From contig JAUIRK010001056.1 in assembly GCA_030549495.1 (NCBI GenBank), positions 1,293,501 to 1,357,500 of the forward strand: a stretch of DNA of 64,000 bases. The letters run 5' to 3'. The first letter of the stretch is position 1. Each line of letters opens with the position of its first letter. The DNA is from Nectonema munidae. Its lineage: Eukaryota > Nematomorpha > Nectonematoida > Nectonematidae. The notes under the pieces were generated by a model that did not search any database, was not told the DNA's origin, and worked only from the letters and a program-made list of their open reading frames with translations. Shown here in pieces: positions 43,801 to 50,870 of this stretch. The translations under genes were made by a program, and so were the position numbers.

Positions 43801-46686
43801 ATTCAAAAATATTTTCAAGTATCTATACAAAAAATATAAATCTTTAAGAACTTATGGAAGAATGTACAGTGAAAACCAGATATAACGAAACTGCGAGGAA
43901 CTTTAGTTTCAATTCGTTATAATCGACTTTTGTCATATCTAAAGCAAGTTCAAAATTTATTCGATAAAAAATTTTGTAAAAAAAAAGCATCAATTTATTT
44001 TCATTTCCTCTGTCGCTCTCAAACTTTCTTACTCCAATTTTCATGATCTATTTTTCTGCTCACCACTTTCATTCAAGTCATTTTCATCGTTGCCAAGAAC
44101 ATAAACGTCTTCAAAATTGTCAAAACGATGATACTTAACGTTAGAGGTAACAAAATTAATTATCCAACAGATGTCAATCTTACACTATTATCCAATTAGA
44201 TTACGTAATATCAATTATCCAAAGTAGCTTCGTGATTTCAACAAAAAATCGAATTTTAAGTGGATCACTTTAAATTCTTCCATATTCCATTTCATAAAAG
44301 TCAAAAAAAAATGCATCCATTTTTCGCGTTAATCTCTATATCATGGTATTATATCTTAAGCTGAAACTAAAATCTTCCAAAGATTCCTTCGTTATAATGA
44401 CATTTCGTAATCGCCGAAGTTTTTAACGGACCAATTAAATCTCTTCATCATGATCTCAATTCGCATAACTTGGATTGTTAACCCTTTCAGGCATTGGATT
44501 TCTATCGCCTGCTTTCTTTCTCAGTGAGTTTTTATATAACTTAAGGAAACGATTTTTCTTATGTCCCATTTTGCTTGAAAGGGTTAAATACGGGTTTCAC
44601 TGTATAATTCAGGGGGATCTAGAAATTGGCATTAACCCGTTATCGACCAGAATAATCAGACGATATCTAGTATAAAACAAAAGATTTGTATTAAAAAGCA
44701 TTAATAAACGCAGACGATTCACGTTTTTGTAAAGTCGACATATGTCGACTGTGGTCGATAACCGGTTAAGGGGGCGGGCGGATTTTACTAAACTAGAACT
44801 CAAATTTGAAGCATATAAATTTAAGCTTTATCAAAATTTTTAAGCTATTTTTATCTTATTTTGGGCAATAGTTTAATAAAAAGCAAAAATTGACTTTTTA
44901 TCATAAAACTTAGAGTATCATAATATATCAAAAAATTATAAGTTTATCATAAGAAAGTAACTAGATTAAGAAGTAAGAGGATTAAGGAGCCTCATCCGTC
45001 TAGGACACTTTTTAGCATACATATAAATAATGGTGTCAATATCCAATCGAATATCTCTGTGAACAAAAAGAAGAATGAGAGCATTAAAACGATCCTCATT
45101 CATTGAACTGCGAAGTGAATTGATGTGGTAAAACTTGATGTGTTTAAATAATAAATTTACAACAAAAATTGGATAATATAAAAGTTATAAATGTCACACT
45201 TAACTACGATTGAAACATAAAAACCTTTTAGGGCTTCTCAATTTAGAGAAAGATTGAATCTAAAAAACGAGTTGCGAAAGCCATCATAATATTTGAGTTC
45301 TACGAAAAGAATTAGATCAATAAAAATTTTCAAACAATTGGCAATGCAATTTTAGGGTGGCGTATGCCGGTTCCGCCCCCTTTAAATCTGTCAGGGTAAT
45401 TAATTAAAAAGTTAAAATATATTTTATAATCTGTAACACGTAAACAAAATTGAAGTTAAAGAGATTGAATTTACACATAAATATTACTTTAATGTATAAT
45501 AAACACATAAAATTAACAATGTTTAATAGCTCATTATCGTTACCTAATTCCCAGAAACGTTGACAATGTGTGAGTTCATTGAATAAAATTGTTGTCGCAA
45601 TTTGAGTCAAAGAAAATATCCTATAAGACTACTCAAACAATGTATTGATCTGTTATTGTTTTATTTCCCAACAACTAAGATACTTTTTTTGATCCTAATA
45701 AAAACAAAAGTAAATATAATTTTTGGAAATCTGTGGTGCTCAATGAATATCCTTGTTTGATGCAAATATATAATAACTCTTCTTCCAAAAAGCTGTTCAG
45801 AATGTAAAGCTTTTTTTTTTTAAAAAAAATAAATCAATTTATAATTTTTTTAATAACCTTAATTTTATTTTTTTAATTTTTTAAATCGGAGTCATTTCTC
45901 GCTTTTTCGGTGTTTTATAAGATTCAATATTAAAAAGTTCACTATACGAACATCTTTATGCAATCTCAATCATTTCTTTATTTATAGAAAATGTTCGAAC
46001 AAATTACGCGTCAAATGTTCAAAATAATGGCTTTTCACATCCTTACTTAATCCCTCTTTTTTTCAATAATACCTCAAACAATTTTTTTTATTCTAGATTC
46101 TCTCTCTCAAATATTTATATATCCACGTTTTGATATGGAAAATTTTGGTTGTTCTACTGTAACGTTTATTCGTCCTCACAAACGTAAGGATAACAAATGT
46201 AACAAATGTCCTCACAATGTAAGCAAATATAATCAAAAATGTCTCAACGAGTTTAGCATTCTAGTGAAAAGTCACTTAAAACAGACGCTTTATATTTTAT
46301 GGGACACAGCTGTTACATTGTGCCTGAAAGGGTGAATGAAGGCATGCGCTTGTAAAGAGACTCTGATACTTGAAGGCAGTGGAAGTGCGTTTGCTTGGCT
46401 CGAAGGTCACACCACTTGAACGCTTCGCCACAGTCTTCACTCGGTGTCACTCGCAAGAAGTTTACGCGCAAACTCCTCTCCCTTCTGTAGTGCCATTTCA
46501 AGTGAGTCGCCACATCTTTGTCCTTGAAGAATAACTGTCCAAAAAGGAGGAAACTACAGGTGGGATTGGAAATGCGTTGAAACGGCACTCACCTTGGAAG
46601 AGCACTCTCTGCAGAAAAAGTGTTCGGTCTGGCTACTTCTGAAGAGTGGACACATCTCAGTCTTGCACAGATTGTCAGGCTTACAT
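24282..46686 (-). CDS. cas: Castor/CASZ1 homologue, multi-zinc-finger transcription factor
   Basis: Ten exons join without a phase conflict: 46593-46686, 46370-46534, 43301-43550, 40748-40879, 33009-33215, 31568-31620, 31420-31502, 27796-27924, 25915-26035 and 24282-25847, giving about 932 residues from the first finger to the stop. There are eight fingers of the castor kind, each with an upstream Cys pair, an H-F/Y/V-H-C core and a C-x12-H-x3-H second half. Between fingers run castor linkers such as LLEEGFKKFKSFESC (CASZ1 has LINDGFQRFRATEDC). Fingers 1-4 are in a row, a Ser/acidic linker follows, then fingers 5-8 and a long basic Ser-rich tail. In Drosophila castor is a nuclear factor in neuroblast temporal identity; CASZ1 acts in vertebrate heart and neural development (family knowledge). 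The 5' end is unresolved: the first exon found needs an upstream exon ending with two codon bases. Confidence 0.93.
25915..26035 (-). CDS. cas: castor exon: end of finger 5, start of finger 6
   Basis: Acceptor TTTTTTCGCTTTCAG|, donor CTG|GTTAGC. WHENQEKSVYKWYQDFAHNV follows; the initial WH gives finger 5 its H-x3-H. Then DCLKHNCSFRNQTFHVHCPL is the first half of finger 6, matching CASZ1 QCLCPNQHCEFR...HYHC. The next intron is 67 bp. Confidence 0.9.
26036..27795 (-). other. castor intron (1.76 kb)
   Basis: AT-rich; no mobile element recognised. It carries chance open frames only. Confidence 0.6.
27796..27924 (-). CDS. cas: castor exon: finger 5, first part
   Basis: Acceptor CATGTGTTTCAG|, donor CTCAC|GTATTT. 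It reads FLSKDWCLPDCSLSCQEHYH then C, then ELCISAFNKIALAEEHLT. This matches CASZ1 finger 5 (KDFCDGQCDF...HFHCVVEECGALF). The frame also runs on past the donor, but the second His of the finger is only obtained by splicing to 26035. Confidence 0.87.
29075..29375 (+). mobile_element. Partial hAT element related to the right arm of 10500-13915
   Basis: From about 29145 the sequence (TTTAATTAAAATAT...CGCTGGAAGTATAG...GATTGCTTGAATATTTGGTC...CCAATAATTTTGACGATGTGC) follows 13680-13905 closely. The left side has a GGGGGG/C-run pair like the left end of the large element, so this may be a short deletion derivative. Outer ends have decayed and no duplication is visible. Confidence 0.75.
30050..30197 (+). 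mobile_element. tRNA-derived SINE, family A, copy 4
   Basis: CTTGGTTAGATAGTGGG (A box), TTGGGTTCGATCCTGC (B box), AACAATTGTGCCTTATCGAT and CACCCCACAGTACCTTTAC. All family blocks are present in order; it lies antisense to castor within an intron. Confidence 0.85.
31420..31502 (-). CDS. cas: castor exon: linker before finger 5
   Basis: Acceptor TTTTTGAAACAG|, donor AAAAA|GTAAGT. It reads DDDIEVIYLEDDPLFV, then SRQLICEKSIK. The two leftover bases join the next exon to give KKFLSKDWC, which lines up with YLRRFGTKDFC before finger 5 of CASZ1. It is separated from the previous exon by a 65-bp intron. Confidence 0.82.
31568..31620 (-). CDS. cas: castor exon: 53-bp acidic linker exon
   Basis: Acceptor ATGATTTTAG|, donor TCG|GTTAGA. 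Read in the phase left by the exon at 33009 it gives EAPPLEDKKPNTLCPEVS and ends in phase 0. No domain. Its small size and exact phase fit at both ends are the evidence. Confidence 0.72.
32080..32640. other. castor intron segment with unrecognised G/C-richer repeat-like DNA
   Basis: The stretch at 32140-32220 (AGTCGGAGTTGGGAGTCG) and 32570-32640 (CCCAGGGGGCCTAGTTCCCT and a C-rich block) stand out from the AT-rich intron, as mobile-element remnants often do. No ends or ORF were found. Confidence 0.35.
33009..33215 (-). CDS. cas: castor exon: end of finger 4 and Ser-rich linker
   Basis: Acceptor CATTTCTTTAAG|, donor ACCG|GTGAGA. CHISLEKIFDAESHKISH completes finger 4 with the exact castor spacing C-x12-H-x3-H. 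The join gives HFHC-KK-C, so this finger has two residues between the core cysteines where fingers 2 and 3 have four; still a legal C2H2 spacing. The rest is a disordered linker with a run of Ser. The match to the phase left by 40748 supports the joint. Confidence 0.88.
33779..33850 (-). mobile_element. Partial SINE, family A, copy 5
   Basis: GTATTTTCATCGATAAGGCG, TTGCACCGC and GAGCTATGAGAAATTTGGCT match the tail side of family A. The tRNA head is missing; the sequence breaks into TTAATTAA low complexity. Confidence 0.65.
33895..34312 (-). mobile_element. tRNA-derived SINE, second family (B), candidate
   Basis: On the minus strand from 34308 the sequence GGTTGCGTGGGTGATTGGCA, an A-box-like start, is followed by AAGTTCGATCCTCCGG, a B box. 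The G+C-rich segment at 33900-34000 (GTGGCCCGCCCGGAATGCTG) could be the body end. Flanking duplications were not found, so limits are approximate. Confidence 0.5.
36237..36372. repeat. Cluster of three small hairpins
   Basis: TAGATTATACT/AGTATAATCTA (36260-36292), CTGAGAGAGTA/TACTCTCAG (36320-36355) and CAGGGAAA/TTTCCCTG (36353-36372, loop AGCA) follow one another, preceded by (GTT)n. They lead directly into the unrecognised ORF at 36396. Confidence 0.7.
36396..36812 (+). CDS. Unrecognised ORF between two Tigger fossils
   Basis: From ATG 36396 there are 138 codons (MSFINSDLIELNPARNFKDG ... SSPHHFGQNKCH), with a mixed, non-low-complexity composition. A further open stretch in another frame (36790-36990, CAHPLQAYETLYFYPSS) suggests coding sequence continuing after a frame change. 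No motif is recognised. Given the setting it is more likely the remains of a mobile element than a host exon. Low G+C fits its surroundings. Confidence 0.35.
   Translation: MSFINSDLIELNPARNFKDGHAEIAPNEILKHTAVNPSVPLFREFNTIYSQVRFLRLNKGKITAEDTKKNLNSCLLGTIAILSKGKIKFSNIKSILEAKTRVSMEEDEVIKIHNKLLYNLYCLLHLSSPHHFGQNKCH
37574..37650 (+). mobile_element. tRNA-like SINE head
   Basis: GTAGTACAGTGGTTAAGTT (A box) and GATAGGTTCAATCCTATC (B box with a T-arm stem) are spaced as in a tRNA, but the 5' GGGCGCTA has no pairing 3' partner, so it is not a working tRNA. It is probably a SINE or tRNA pseudogene. Confidence 0.55.
37760..39340 (+). mobile_element. Second Tigger element, decayed, in the same castor intron
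   Basis: 37782-38027 reads MINRYKKTLNAGFEFNIPLK, then STWLKSSNKIQESYENSG, the psq/CENP-B helix-turn-helix. 38042 onwards gives NDWWLNRFKDKYDITFRSIS. Around 38240-38340 the frames read DEFGLFYKLLPAMSLTFKEE and GGKLSKERLTVLV, which carries the first catalytic Asp region (usual DETGLFYKLLP). The second half of the DDE domain is truncated. The 3' end near 39280-39345 (CTTGTGTCGAAGTTTTTAAG, ACAACGAGATTTTACTATA) resembles a Tigger terminus. Many stops and frame changes. Confidence 0.82.
39345..40747. other. castor intron, no feature recognised
   Basis: AT-rich sequence without coding or repeat signals that could be named. Confidence 0.5.
40748..40879 (-). CDS. cas: castor exon: end of finger 3, start of finger 4
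   Basis: Acceptor TTTAATTCGTTAG|, donor AAAA|GTATGA. With one base from the exon before it reads EKHRDFHKRM, completing finger 3 (12 residues between Cys and His), then FVQEFRDATCSYAYRC and KRHFHCK, the first half of finger 4. The next intron is 7.5 kb and full of transposons. Confidence 0.92.
41140..41295 (-). mobile_element. tRNA-derived SINE, family A, copy 6
   Basis: Minus strand: AAGTTTGGTTATATGGAGGG (A box), TTGGGTTCGATCCCGC (B box), then ACTGGTGCCTTCTCAATGAA and GACGGCACTTTTACCTTTAC. It lies in the castor intron between 40880 and 43300, in the gene's own orientation. Confidence 0.83.
41620..41760. mobile_element. hAT-like remnant with 24-base C run
   Basis: The C run at 41683-41706 and the following CGGGGATCCGCTATGATTC look like the right arm of the GGATCCGCC...CTG hAT family (compare 4959-5230). 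The left end is not clear. Confidence 0.4.
42688..43090. mobile_element. Possible hAT MITE, 403 bp
   Basis: Ends CAGGGATAGCAC and TCCTATCCCTG form a 9-bp inverted repeat. The 8-bp flanks (TATACACG, AAAAGGAT) do not match, so the limits or an old age must be questioned. Confidence 0.4.
43301..43550 (-). CDS. cas: castor exon: end of finger 2, start of finger 3
   Basis: Acceptor ATTGTTTAG|, donor AACTGG|GTGAGA. RGCTKICTNTTDTMAHHMSH completes finger 2 (C-x12-H-x3-H). LLEEGFKKFKSFESC is the inter-finger linker. Before THFHCLIEGCKHSF there is an inserted stretch (YDFPLLRNDQQNAPFCPF) between the first Cys and the second, longer than in CASZ1. Confidence 0.93.
43867..44602. mobile_element. Tigger-derived MITE, 736 bp
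   Basis: CAGTGAAAACC at 43867 and GGGTTTCACTG ending at 44602 are inverted repeats, flanked by TA on both sides (43865-43866, 44603-44604), as for pogo/Tigger elements. Just inside are ATATAACGAAACTGCGAGG and further TTCGTTATAA pieces typical of this group. No transposase ORF. Confidence 0.85.
44636..44765. mobile_element. TTAA-flanked MITE, 130 bp
   Basis: CCCGTTATCGACCA and TGGTCGATAACCGG are inverted repeats with one mismatch, flanked by TTAA at 44632-44635 and 44766-44769: the layout of a piggyBac-type MITE. The centre has the palindrome GTCGACATATGTCGAC. It lies 33 bp beyond the Tigger MITE. Confidence 0.88.
44770..46369. other. castor intron, no further element recognised
   Basis: AT-rich; several short open frames judged to be chance. 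Confidence 0.5.
46370..46534 (-). CDS. cas: castor exon: end of finger 1, start of finger 2
   Basis: Acceptor TTTTTGGACAG|, donor CAA|GTATCA, phase 0 at both ends, 55 codons. LFFKDKDVATHLKWH completes finger 1 with 13 residues between Cys and His, exactly as in CASZ1. The linker LRVNFLRVTPSEDC and the core THFHCLQ start finger 2. Confidence 0.92.
46593..46686 (-). CDS. cas: castor exon: first half of finger 1
   Basis: Acceptor GAATTTAG| and donor AAG|GTGAGT. It reads CKPDNLCKTEMCPLFRSS, then EHFFCRECSSK, which aligns with CASZ1 finger 1 (HCGHIHCAY...EHYHCLDPECNY). One base at its start completes a codon from an unknown upstream exon. The next intron is only 58 bp. Confidence 0.87.
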
Positions 46687-46899
46687 CTAAATTCAAGTTA
46701 CTTCAAAAGTCAGTAATAACTCTCATTTGTGTCCTAAGCAACGGCACTGCTGCATTGTGCAAACGAAACAATGACGGACAAATAACGGGGTCTGACAAAT
46801 GAAATTTAATAAAAATTCTTATGCTTTATCTTCAATTAATAAATGTAGAAAATTGAATTTACACACTTTATTTTAAAATGTATATACTTTCATTGAAAG

Positions 46900-49800
46900 C
46901 AAGAGTTCATCAGCGTTCCCTTTGCGCATATTGTTATTAAATCATTGGTTCCCAAACTCAAAACCCGGAAGCTTGGCTGGCCACCATGGCCTACTTACAA
47001 GTTACAACAACAGCGTGATTTACAACTTTATTTCCTATGAAGGAGGAGTGTGAAGTCGGAGATTTGAAAGGATTTAGCAGGAGATTCGGGAGGCGGTGTT
47101 GGTTTTTTTCGTAATAAAAAATAATTTTTTAAAGTATTTTAAATAAAGAAAAAAATAGTTTAGGATATGGCTTTCTTTAGTCGAAGCCGGAATTAAGGTT
47201 TATATATTACATTTATTTTTGTAATTTTTTTATTTTTTTTTTATTTTTATTTTTTTTTGTTTCCAGGAGTCTACTAATTATTATTTATTTGTAACAGGCC
47301 CATCGATGAGGGAGGCAAGAGGAGCATGAGGGAAAAGAAAGAGTTTTACCTCCCTCCGTCTGTGATTTATCCCCCCCCCCCTTCCTCTCCCTTGGAACTC
47401 CCTTGAAATATGTAAAGGTATACACTTTCTTATAGTCAAAAGCAAATTAAAATCAGTTTTGCTAGTCTCACCCCCCCCCCCCCCTTCTAGACCTAGTCTG
47501 GCGAGAGGGATGTATTAGTAAAATAAATCACAACATCGATTATTATAATTTATTTTTAAAAAACCAGTTTTAAATGATATTAGCAAAGTAAGTTTTAACA
47601 GCTATTTAGATGAGATAGTGCGATGTCTGCATTCGCATTTGGACAGCAAGCTTTGAAAAGCATGGCCTAATGTGTGTTCGATCCAATTCCATGTCATCTA
47701 CAAAATACAGAAGAATTCAATCTTAAAAAGCATCATGTATTGTATTTCATCTGGCATGCAAGATCCTTTAAGTTCATTACAAAATTGATTATACTTACCA
47801 AAGATCTTTGTTCTTCTGATAGCTCTAGAAAACTGAAGATGTTTTTAGTAAATATAAATTTGAAGAACTCATCAAGATAGACATAAGTATCTCCCATCAA
47901 TCTAGAAAGTTTTTAAAACAAAGCGATGTTTCCAATATTAGGCTTCCGACGTCAGCTCTGTAGTTTTTAAACAAAAGAAAGAGGACTATTTTGAAAAAGG
48001 AGAATGTGTGTTTAATTCCCGTGGAGTTTCAAATTTAAGTTGTTCAGATGGTTGAAATGTCGACAAGGTATGCAAACAACTTTTTTTATCTCGAGTTACC
48101 GAAAATCAATGCTTCATTCTGATAGCCAACGCATTGGTATGTAAAAAAAAATGAGGACTTCGTGGTGATCATTGATGTCTTTATCTAGTTCTTTAAATTA
48201 CCAAATGGAGTGCTATGTAGGTTTTCAAATTGATTATGATTATGGATACAGAATCAAGCACTTCCTGAAAGCAGCGAGTCTTACTCACTGTAAATATCTG
48301 TGGTTCTGATGTGTGCTTTCAATGATACTCCGAATTATATTTATGCTTTGTGTAATTATCCAATGTTTAAATGATTTGCAAAGGGAAAAAATGGAGCTTT
48401 GAAGAAGATTCGCTTCCGACTTCTAAAGTGGAGCGGCCGCATATAACTACCATCAAACAACTGCATATGAAGGAGAATTGCCAGAGGACAGATGTCAGAG
48501 AAAAACGCCTACTTGTTACATTTTGTCAAATCTCAGTATTCCAAATGTTAAGGATATAATTATAGTAGAAATGATACACAAAATGAAGAGAACGGAAATT
48601 ATTTCATTAAAGAAACAAAACAAGGATAACTGAATTGAAAGTGTCAAACTACGAATCAACTAACTGAATTCGAACCATTGCAAATGTTTTGAGTAATACC
48701 TCCTCCCCCGCCGTACATATTGTAACTGCTTTGTTCAGTCCCTGCGGTAAGTTGATTTTTTTATTATCATTTTTTATAATTTTTAAAGAATAGTCTTACA
48801 AAATCTAGTGTTGGATTTCAGAATATGCCAAATACACCAACATTTATCGTGTTTTTCAGTGGAAAAAGTTTTAATGACATCTTTAAAATTCATCTCTATT
48901 AAATTAGATTGCAATTTTTAAAAGTAAGTTTAGCGCACAATGTACTCTTATCTAATATATGCATAACTTATTTTTTATGTATGCGGCCTCTAAAAAGTCC
49001 ACCCCGGGGCCATTTTGTGGCCAGTTGTGTGAGATGAGAGAATTCTCTCGAGAAAATGAAATATAAAATAAAAACAACAATGGATACAGACTAAAAAGTA
49101 AACATTACGTTCTGTTAAAAAATAACTCTTCAAAAAAGCTAAAAAGTTAAACGACTCATTTTTTAAAGTTATCCTTTGTTTGATACAATTAAAAAATGTC
49201 TCTTACATTCACAATATTTTGCTTGTATGGAGGATAACTAAGTATTAGCAAATGGCTACAAAAATTGTGATAAATTAGAAATTTCAATCAAACTAAAAAT
49301 TTTAAGAGATTTTTTTGAAAATAAAGAGAGTACTTTTCTCGAGTATTGTGTATATTTTCACGAGAATCAAAAAGCTTAAAAGCCTTTAAGTCTCGAGAAA
49401 CAAGACCTGGAGAAATCTAGACACAAAAAACTCTAATCCCCAATCTAATATCTAAATTGATAGGATAATTGATCTTAAATCGGTGATATATTCACGATAA
49501 AACTTTGAAAAAGGAATGAAAAGAAAATGCACACTTAGTGAGTATGATCGTCATTACTTACTTAATGAATGCATTCTCTACATGGGTCTCGAGATTAAAT
49601 AGTATGATTGATAGCTTAGTCACGCATTTTGCAAAATAAGGTTTAATTGCTTTCCTTGTCGAAGTGTAATCGGTATTGTACGCTTGTATTAAAAGTGACA
49701 TCCTAAAATTTGGCACCAACTTCCAGCCATTATTTTAAAAGTGATTTAACAATGCATTGTTGATTGATTGGATGGTTGTGTGAATTTTAAAGTTAATGTA

Positions 49801-50450
49801 TATGCCCGCATATCGAGTCTTTTGGGATTTTAAATCGAGAGACTTCTTTTAAGAATTTCGACCAATGAGCATCGAAACCCTGCCCTAGATGAGAACCATT
49901 AGGCATAGGGTACACACCCTGAGTTTACTATTGGGGCTTGAACAATGTATGCAAGATTTTCTAATTTTTTATATCAAATTTATTTTTTTATAGATTCTTT
50001 CAGCTTTATCAAATATTTATAAGAATGAATTTCTTTTTCCAAAATAACGAAAGAGAAATAGCAGGAAATTATATCAAGTCGATAAAGTTATGAAGACTTC
50101 TACTAATGCAGAATTAAAAAATTGCTCTACTCCGAAAATTAAGATGAGAATACCAACTCAATGAGACTGTTCTGAAAGATTCTACAAAGAAAGGAGAAAG
50201 TTATTCATCATCTTATTTCAGGACTTCCTTCATTATAAATCATAAGAATGACATATAATCCAATCAAAATGAAAGATGCCAATTAACCGGGTAAAGGCTG
50301 ATATAATAAAGTAGCTATTTCATTGGCGAATTAAGAATCCTATACCGATCTCAATAAAGAATTTATGAATGGAGTACTTTTGAATGGGTGCAACATCACC
50401 TCCATTATTAGATCTTCCTTTCTTGAGTTCTAAGAAAATGGAGAAAACAA
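46900..50450. other. Region upstream of the first castor exon found
   Basis: Holds C-rich patches at 47330-47400 and 47470-47500. 47630-48560 has unusually long open pieces in several frames on both strands, such as 48371-48559 (+) and 47799-47901 (-), that read like a decayed coding sequence but could not be named. Confidence 0.4.
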
Positions 50451-50453
50451 CAT

Positions 50454-50723
50454 TTAGACAACTTTACAAAAATGCATATTTGCAAAAAAAAAAAGTCTAC
50501 TCAAAGTTCTAAAGAGATTGCTATCGCGGGGCTTTTGCTGGCAGTTTTCGAGAGAAGAAACTACATCGTTTTCCCTTTTTGGATCAAATGGAAGCAGTGA
50601 AGAGTTGTGGTCAACTTCATCCAAACCTGAACACTCTTTTGCAGGAAGCTTTGTCGAAGGTGAAAAAAGTTGATCGCTTTTCACACTTCGAGGAACGAAA
50701 TTTTTCCTTTTGTTCTTGTGCAT
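50454..50723 (-). CDS. Candidate upstream exon of castor (N-terminal, unconfirmed)
   Basis: From ATG at 50723 the frame reads MHKNKRKNFVPRSVKSDQLF, then PAKECSGLDEVDHNSSLLPF and continues basic/Ser-rich for about 75 residues before a run of Phe. It is less AT-rich than its flanks. An in-frame TGA lies two codons before the ATG. Possible donors are TTTGA|GTAGAC or TTTTT|GTAAAG (50467 area). Both leave one leftover base, whereas the exon at 46686 needs two, so a direct join fails and at least one more exon would be required. No CASZ1 N-terminal motif is seen; it may be another gene. Confidence 0.3.
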   Translation of the reverse strand: MHKNKRKNFVPRSVKSDQLFSPSTKLPAKECSGLDEVDHNSSLLPFDPKRENDVVSSLENCQQKPRDSNLFRTLSRLFFFANMHFCKVV

Positions 50724-50870
50724 TTGTCACACCTAAATAATAGCGCTTCTATAAAGAAAAAGTTTTAATTTATTTACTAATGAAAAATTTGGCAAGTTTG
50801 CATAAGCGTTTTAAAAATGCGTAAGTTTTTTTCAAATAGACCGTTTTATCCAAGTAAAAATATCTTATAC

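Noticed and set aside
47799-47901. Minus-strand 103-bp block with good acceptor and donor as a castor exon
   Set aside because: Its start needs two leftover bases and its end is phase 0, which fits neither the 50.5-kb candidate exon nor the exon at 46686; the peptide has no castor feature.
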